A DNA stretch of 64,000 nucleotides from Amanita rubescens (Eukaryota; Basidiomycota; Agaricomycetes; Agaricales; Amanitaceae): the NCBI GenBank assembly GCA_015039365.1, contig WION01000013.1, positions 496,001 through 560,000 of the forward strand. Direction: 5' to 3'. Made by a program: the position numbers and the translations under genes. This document shows, piece after piece, positions 57,770 through 64,000 of the stretch (its first letter is position 1; each line of letters begins with the position of its first letter). Under the pieces are notes generated by a model, which saw only the letters and a list, made by a program, of their open reading frames with translations, did no database searches and was not told the DNA's origin.

Positions 57770-58753
57770 TGGCAATCACCGATACTGCCACTCATTCCGG
57801 CAACACATTGACAAGTACTTATCCCTATTCATCACTGCTGTCGCTGGTAAATTTAGCATCCCATCGACCTCCAACAGTATATACCCCCTAACGCCCACAG
57901 AATGGGCCCCACGTGAAGACTGGATTGAGCAAAAACGAACTACACAAGGCCTGGACATTGACGTTGTACGTAAAACAGGCCTTTAAGCAACGCAGGTTAG
58001 CGTTATTGCCACAAAGAAACAAAAAGATTCCAGGGGGGCGAGCGAACGTGTTGCTTTTACATGACCTACGTTGAATTCGGGACTCCCCCGTGCATCTGAT
58101 TACGACAGAATGGATTCTGGTCGGTATCAATTTCGTTCGTTTTCATTATTTAACGATCCAAATTAGACCGTCCGATATTGCGATAAATTTGTCAAGACTG
58201 GCTAAACTTGTTGTGAAGTTCTGTTTACAGGCCGAGTGTCTTTTCCCATTGCGGTGGAAACATGTAAATCGGTTAGGTGCCAAAGGTCCTGCCAGTGGAG
58301 GTGTAGATATCGTATTATTTTCAGAGCGCGAGCACGTCAAAATGCCATGGGGTGAAGAGCTGTGTTTACGAAGTGAAACGCCTATGAATACACTTTTGTT
58401 TCAGGTGGAAAACTCGAATTAGCTAGCTGTATTACCTCTCGAAGGAAAAGTATACAAAATAATTCATAGATGATTAGCTCCCTTGAAATGTTCCGATCTT
58501 GCTTTAGCACGGGCTGGTGGCGGTCGGGACTTGGTAGTCGCAAAAACAGATTTTCAAGAAACCGAATTACAATTTACGCGAGTTCGCAGACGTAAAAAAA
58601 CACTTTGACAACCCTACCTGTCTACTAACCCGAAATTACTTGGTGCGCGCTCATTGTGCGGTCCCGAACAAACGGAACATCAAATTAGCGATGTAGCATG
58701 GAACGATGCAAAGTTATGTAAAACTTGTGTTCGTGTTGCGACTGGGTCTTCCG

Positions 58754-58760
58754 TATAAAA
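58754..58760 (+). promoter_or_regulatory. TATA box of secreted-protein gene 2
   Basis: TATAAAA in CCGTATAAAAGCAGGTCTGA, 82 bp before the ATG, conserved with the paralogue. Confidence 0.6.
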
Positions 58761-58835
58761 GCAGGTCTGAATCAGAGTCGAGCTGCAAGTGCTCACGCTT
58801 TCCTCGTTCCTCGATATCTCCAATTCATTGCTAAC

Positions 58836-59570
58836 ATGGTCAAGTTCACCTTTGCTTCAGCATGCTTGATCATTGCTTCCCTTTCCGCCGCCGTCTCTGC
58901 TTTACCCACGACCTTTATGCTGTACAATATCACCAGCTTTCAGACCAATTACGCCATCTTGAGTGACGGTACTGAGAAGGCGGGCAGCGACGTTTCCACC
59001 CTTCAGGCTTCCCAGGGAACCCCTAGCACAACTGTATGAGCCCTTGTTATCATTTTTTCGTACCAGGGTTAAGAATGCTAAATGACAGACGGTCTTAATC
59101 CACCAATTCACTGACGACGTCATCAACACGTTTGGTGTGATAGGCAGGGCTGGACTTTATGTTACAGTTAAGCAAGTAAGTCCAAGTTCATCTTATCCGC
59201 CTGAGTCGTGCTTGACTCGCGTTATAGAACACAAGTGGTACCCACCTGACATGGGATACGGAGCCATTCAAATGGCTATTTACGAGCACTGACCCGAATG
59301 CGGCTTTCGGCGGTTACGACAATTATACGTAAGCGCTCGCTTCTCTTGTCGCGTCCAAAGGACATCATAACATTTTGCGTGGGAGAATAAATGTTCCCGG
59401 AATGGATCTTTACTGGTACGACACCACCGATCAGTCAGCCTTCGTACGTTCAATTTGTGAAGGATATAAAAGACGACTTACATTTATTGTGACAGATCGC
59501 CATTCAGAGCAACACCACTGAGACGGCACAACAATTGGATTTCTGGATCCAGACTGTAGATGTTAAATAA
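58836..59570 (+). CDS. Small secreted protein 2 (paralogue)
   Basis: Five exons: 58836-59033, 59089-59175, 59228-59328, 59386-59443, 59496-59570; 172 residues, every exon the same length as in copy 1 (198, 87, 101, 58, 75 nt). Signal peptide MVKFTFASACLIIASLSAAV then SALPTTF. The mature protein keeps FTDDVINTFGVIGRAGLYVT, HLTWDTEPFKWLFTSTDPNA and GMDLYWYDTTDQSAFIAIQS. Changes cluster at the start of exon 2 (TVLIHQF instead of TFTIYQY) and near the C-terminus (DFWIQTVDVK instead of DFLIETVNVA). Intron 3 ends in GGGAG rather than GGTAG, a weaker acceptor. Both copies appear intact, so both may be expressed. Function unknown. Confidence 0.8.
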
Positions 59571-59660
59571 GCGAGAGAAATTTTGCTTATGTAGAGTAGG
59601 ATGTTTTTGTTTTCCCGAATTGTGACACTGTTCTTGCTATCATTATAATGTCTACACCAT

Positions 59661-60115
59661 AAGCATATACGGCAAGGCACATTTTTGATCGACTCACTGT
59701 TCACTAGCTCCGGTGATGTTGATTAAGGTGCCCTACAAGAAATTGAACCTGTTTTCATTCAAATAAGAGCAGATTCAGCGATTGCGGACGACCGTAGTAT
59801 ACACACCGATGTTGAACGTTGAATTACAGTAAACAATATGCCTAACCCGCCGAAGTTGTGCTCGTCAAAGAAACTTCCCCCATACTCCCTGAAGTGTACA
59901 CTCGTAGGTTTTGATGAATCACATTGAGGGGCGACGGTTCGTTCAATATACTGGGTCCATGTAGATTTCTGCACATCAACCGATAAACATAATAATCGCG
60001 GTCCCCAGAGTCGTCTCCTCAATCCCTAGCCGTTGAAGATGTCGAACGACGGGGTAAGAGACAAAATGCGTGACGTGAAGCCCAAAGTTTTAACAGTAAA
60101 GGAATACCATGTGCC
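59661..60115. other. Intergenic between secreted protein 2 and UTP10
   Basis: About 450 bp. A minus-strand frame (60022-59759) is open for 87 codons without recognisable features. Otherwise nothing seen. Confidence 0.4.
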
Positions 60116-63100
60116 CTACAGATCCCTAATGCTACCAGCTATGCTCTCAACTGTACTCTTCAGTTTCAAAGATTGCCTAACAACCGTATCATTTTCGTCC
60201 TCGTTGCATTCTGCGATGAACGTGGCTGTCTCCGCAACAAACCCTGTTGTGTATAATTAGTTTTACGACAATCCCCGGGCTCAAAATCTGACGTACCAAT
60301 CAGCTTCCCTCCGTGGTTCTGCCAAATCATTTCCGAACAGCTAAGCGCATATGTCCGTAGTGTCGCATCTTCGGACCTGGTGTGCATAAGGATATCCAAG
60401 TTGATCGATTTTAGTAGTGTATCGTCTGTCACGGTATCGACTATTGCATTCAGGGCATTTTGCAGAAGGCGACGTTGGTCATAAAAGCTGGCGCAACACA
60501 CGGCTACTTGCCCGATGAGTGGTTTTGAGAGCTGACGCAATTTTTCGTCCCTCCAGAACGCTATGACCTTTCGTAAGACATCAGAATCAAGGGGAAACAA
60601 AATTTCTAACCTCCATCATCATAGCTAAGACTCTTTGTGACGACATCTAGCATGGCAACCCAATAATCCTTGTCTTTCAACTTTTCTTTGCGAAAGGCTT
60701 TCAGGTCTTGCGTTATGGGTTGTAGCAAGAACGACATGTATGGTGTCATTAACGCCTGCCAGCTGTTCATCAGCGCCATTCAAAAGACTATAAGGGTAAC
60801 CAACCTTGAAGTAATCCAGCAAGCTTGCAAAGAGACAGTTAAATGTGACTTTCTTCCGTATGTCCGCTGAAGAGCAGAGTGAGATCCAGGAAAAATCATT
60901 TCGCAACTCGGACAAACCACTGTCATTGGCATATGCCCAGTCATATATACGGCGGAAAATGGGCTTGAAGGCAGCTTCGTTGAGCTTGATGACGAGTTGC
61001 TTGAATGACGCTATCACATTGTCTTTGACCTACATTCGACCGTCACTTCACACCGTGCAATTATTGACTACATCTCCTACCTCTTGCCCGTCTTGTGCAG
61101 AAATTATATCAAACGATTCCAAGAATATCTTATTCAGTTGTCTCAGCAGTTCTAAGATTAAAGGGCGTTCGGCAACACGCAACGCTCGGGTCATCGCGTC
61201 AAAGTAGGCGCCTATTTCTTTCTGTATGCCTTTTAGTGGTCGTGTACAGCTGCATGACTCGATGCCCACCTGTTCCGAAGCATCCTTGTATGCTGGCCAC
61301 ATATCGACTAGAGAAGAAAGAAGCATCTTTGAAGGCACATGCTTTGCGACTGCTCTCATCAGACTATTCATGGCATCTGAGGGGCCATGAGGTGCTGCAG
61401 CCCAATGTTTAGCATATGTTGAAATAACTTGCGCGAGCTCCTTTTCTCCCCAGAAAGCTGGGACAGATTTGAGGAGTCGAAGCAAGATAGCGTGCGCATC
61501 TTGAGACGCTGCGGGATGGAAGATAAGAACCACAGCCATATTAAGGAAAGTAGTGCCGACTGACGTCTCGAGGATATGATATTAACGCATATTGCGACCG
61601 TTTCACGCATATAGGGTATATAACGTGGGCCCAGATTCGTTCTATAGCGACGTTAAAACCGCAACCTTCAGAATTGAATGAATACTAACGAGAGAGGAAC
61701 TAGAGCGGATAATGCCTCGGGAGCTGCTAGTGTCTGTTGTTTGATCGCATTCAGCACGGGTGGGAGGGCGTCAGTAGCAATCAATTCTTCCCCAGGCTTC
61801 AAGGAGATGCCTATTGATCGTAAAGCTTTGAAAGCAGCCTGGGTGGTAGGCCCAGCAGATGGTGCTGCGATCAGCTCAAGGATCAATTTGAGAATTTTCT
61901 GAATCGCGTCCGTTACTTCTTGACGAACATCATCTGCCACCAAGGGCAGCCGTTCCGCCAGAAGTTCCAGGGCAACTCTTCGGACCTAGAAGACATCCAT
62001 CAATGTTACGTCCAAGGGCAAAAACATTCGCTCACATTTTGCTCTTGGGAACGCAGTGTCATCATAGCAGATGTAACAAATCTTGCCGCTGGCATGACGG
62101 CCAACACATTGTTGATCGCCGTGTACGTGACTTGTCGGATGTCGTCGCCATTTGCACTCGCGTCGAGGGATGCCAAAGAAACCAATGTCGAAACAAAGGT
62201 GCTCATTTCATGAATTGGGACATAAGAGATACTCCCGAACACGGAAGTGATGGCGATGCCAACAAAACTTATCAGTGCTTTTGCGCGCCGCTTTAGTATC
62301 GTCCCTTTTGTGGCACCATCGTCTCTACGGTGTGGATTAGATCACTAATCGCATCTTTAGAGCACAACGACATACATTAAATCATCCAAAAGGGTAGGTT
62401 CGATGACGGACGGTTTTATCAGTAGGTTAATAAGGCGCTGACTCTCGAGCAGAATCTCAGTAAGCGTCTACTAGAGTGATGAGCTACGTGAGTGAAAAGA
62501 TTATAGTGAACGCACGTTGAACTGTACGGAGGGCAGATTGCGTAGTAGAATAGCAATGGGCAAAGCCAGGGTAGGTTGAGCTTCTTCAGTAGTCTGACGG
62601 ACTACGCGGTTTGCCAACTTTCCAACAAGCAACATGCAAACAGGAGCGAGAAAATCGGGTGGCCCGAGTACGTCCACGAGATGAGAGAAGAAGCTTTGAG
62701 TGCATAAGTTGGAGAACCCAGCAGAATGGCAAACGACCTACTTGTTCCGTCGATGTCTGGGAATGTGGTTCGACGCGTCGGTGAAGACACGTAAGAAGTC
62801 TCTGGATGTGATATACAAGTCCAGTTTGTTGGCGTGCGACTGCTTCAAAGAAGCAACCATGACAGGGACGATACTCTCAATTGTCTGGGGCCAGGTAAGT
62901 TTATAGAATAGTAAGCTAGTTAAGACCGACCTGCTGCACCACTTTGAAACTGTAAGTATCATCCCTGTGGAAAACGTTTGACCCCATGAACGTGAACACA
63001 GGCATAACATTATGCAAGGCAGATTCCGGCGCCAGACGAGATAGTTTGGATATGAGTAGGAGGGCTTGGTGAAAAGTTTGCGGATTGTCTGACACTACGC

Positions 63101-64000
63101 GGCCGATTAGTTGTGGAGCATTTCCATACTATTGTATTCCTACCTCGAATAAGTTCAACCAGGATATCTAATCTAATCGCGTTCGAAGTAACACTTGATG
63201 ATGGCTAGGGAAACATCAGCTTGCAATTCGACCCAGGTCTAGCAGCGTACCGTGACTTTATCGGCGGCATTATCAATTGCAGACATTAGCAGCTGTTCAA
63301 TATAGCTAACGTCTGCTTGAGTAGGTGAGACGGATTGCATAACTTGACTACTCAAGTCCAACAACTGTGAGATGAGATCAAGGGAACCCGGAAGCGGCCT
63401 TGTACCCAAAACTTCAAGTAATAAAGTCAGACGGCGTAGAGCATTATCAGCATCGCTTCACAAAGTGGAATTAGTAGGGAAAAATAATAATAACTAAAAG
63501 TATTCATACTCTGTTTTTGAGCGCTTACTAGCTCTCGATCCAGCGTCGGCAGAGGGAGGCTGAAGCAAAGTCAACAGGTGGAGGATAAGTGGCACTTCAG
63601 TAAGGAGCTTCGCGAGCAATTTCTTGCATTGGGCATACTAATAGAGCGATTAGGGCGGGAGAAAGGATGGAAGAAGGAAAGGCTACCATCTCGTGGTCCT
63701 GGACGCCTATATCTAAAATAACTTCGCATAGACTGATCTTCCTCTCTTGGAGAAGACCGGCAAATAGTCCCTTTTCCAAAGAGGTGGTAAGAACAGTACG
63801 AAGTCGATGAGGCACATCTGATTAAAGAATTTGAGTCTGCAAGGGGGAAGATTAGGCACATGTGGTACCTGACATAAAGAATCGGCGGATCGTCGAAATG
63901 TACAGATCCCAAAGTGGGGCACGGTCTTGGTTCAAATCATTAGTGGCCGACGAGTCGAAACTTGAAATGCACAAGCCCGTTAGATCTTCCTGAATACTTC
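60116..64000 (-). CDS. UTP10: U3 snoRNP protein UTP10/HEATR1, 3' part (5' end outside the window)
   Basis: Minus-strand, many exons, stop at 60118-60116. The last exon is 60243-60116 (GFVAETATFIAECNEDENDT, VRQSLKLKSTVESIAGSI). Upstream exons read FWRDEKLRQLSKPLIGQVAV, QNALNAIVDTVTDDTLLKSI, RTYALSCSEMIWQNHGGKLI, then IASFKQLVIKLNEAAFKPIF followed by RRIYDWAY, a hallmark of the UTP10/HEATR1 C-terminal region, and ADIRKKVTFNCLFASLLDYF. Further upstream are HEAT-like helices (ILLRLLKSVPAFWGEKELAQ, QKILKLILELIAAPSAGPTT, KALRSIGISLKPGEE, TIESIVPVMVASLKQSHANK). The protein is a large nucleolar component of the SSU processome (t-UTP/UtpA), needed for rDNA transcription and 18S pre-rRNA processing (known). 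Only roughly the C-terminal half is in view. No disabling mutation was noticed, but not every exon join was verified. Confidence 0.85.

Larger units (their letters stand above)
57770..59660 (+). repeat. Segmental duplication, copy 2 (includes secreted-protein gene 2)
   Basis: Matches 53144-54012 and 54668-55760 in order and orientation. At 58498/58499 it passes directly from ..GTTCCGATC to TTGCTTTAGCACGGG.., where copy 1 has about 655 extra bp. Introns, exon lengths and TATA box of the gene are conserved. Confidence 0.75.

Overview
This window reads as nuclear DNA of a filamentous basidiomycete, probably an agaricomycete. The main clues are protein genes split by many introns of about 45-60 nt, tightly packed housekeeping genes, a NACHT-WD40 gene of the large agaricomycete type, an intron-rich P450, small secreted proteins, and a decayed Ty1/copia fragment. 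No bacterial, organellar, rRNA, CRISPR or convincing tRNA signal was seen. Exon boundaries were worked out by hand from reading frames and GT-AG sites.

Layout. 1-2122 is the 3' part of a NACHT-WD40 gene. 2.7-5.5 kb is a graveyard: a decayed BAR-domain gene with a tandemly duplicated microexon, two fragments of a basidiomycete kinase-like gene on either side of it, and a copia RNase H remnant. 6999-8469 is an intact four-exon gene of an unrecognised family (copy A); an inverted pseudogene (copy B, 24152-22789) and a badly decayed third copy (copy C, 51379-51965) lie in the same window. 10.3-21.6 kb is a dense housekeeping block: a possible membrane protein, an SR splicing factor, a mitochondrial PPR-like protein, histone chaperone ASF1, a 1730-residue RasGEF of the Cdc25/Lte1 type, and mitochondrial inner-membrane protease IMP2. 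Two head-to-head pairs there share promoters of only 143 and 62 bp.

26.1-31.4 kb holds a cytochrome P450 (12 exons) and a type-B carboxylesterase (14 exons) on the same strand. 33.2-35.2 kb is a basic, Ser/Lys-rich protein of unknown function. 36.4-37.5 kb is an F-box protein. 38.1-43.2 kb is a divergent pair: histone H3K36 methyltransferase SET2 and RNA polymerase I subunit RPA49, the latter with two apparent frameshifts at its C-terminus. 43.2-54.9 kb is gene-poor, with one small Cys-rich ORF and copy C. 54.9-59.6 kb holds two paralogous secreted-protein genes inside a segmental duplication that brackets the Rab geranylgeranyltransferase beta gene (BET2). The right end (60116-64000, minus) is the 3' part of UTP10, a ribosome-biogenesis HEAT-repeat protein.

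Most intact genes are independent housekeeping loci rather than one pathway. The novel material is the copy A/B/C family, the microexon duplication in the BAR gene and the secreted-protein duplication.
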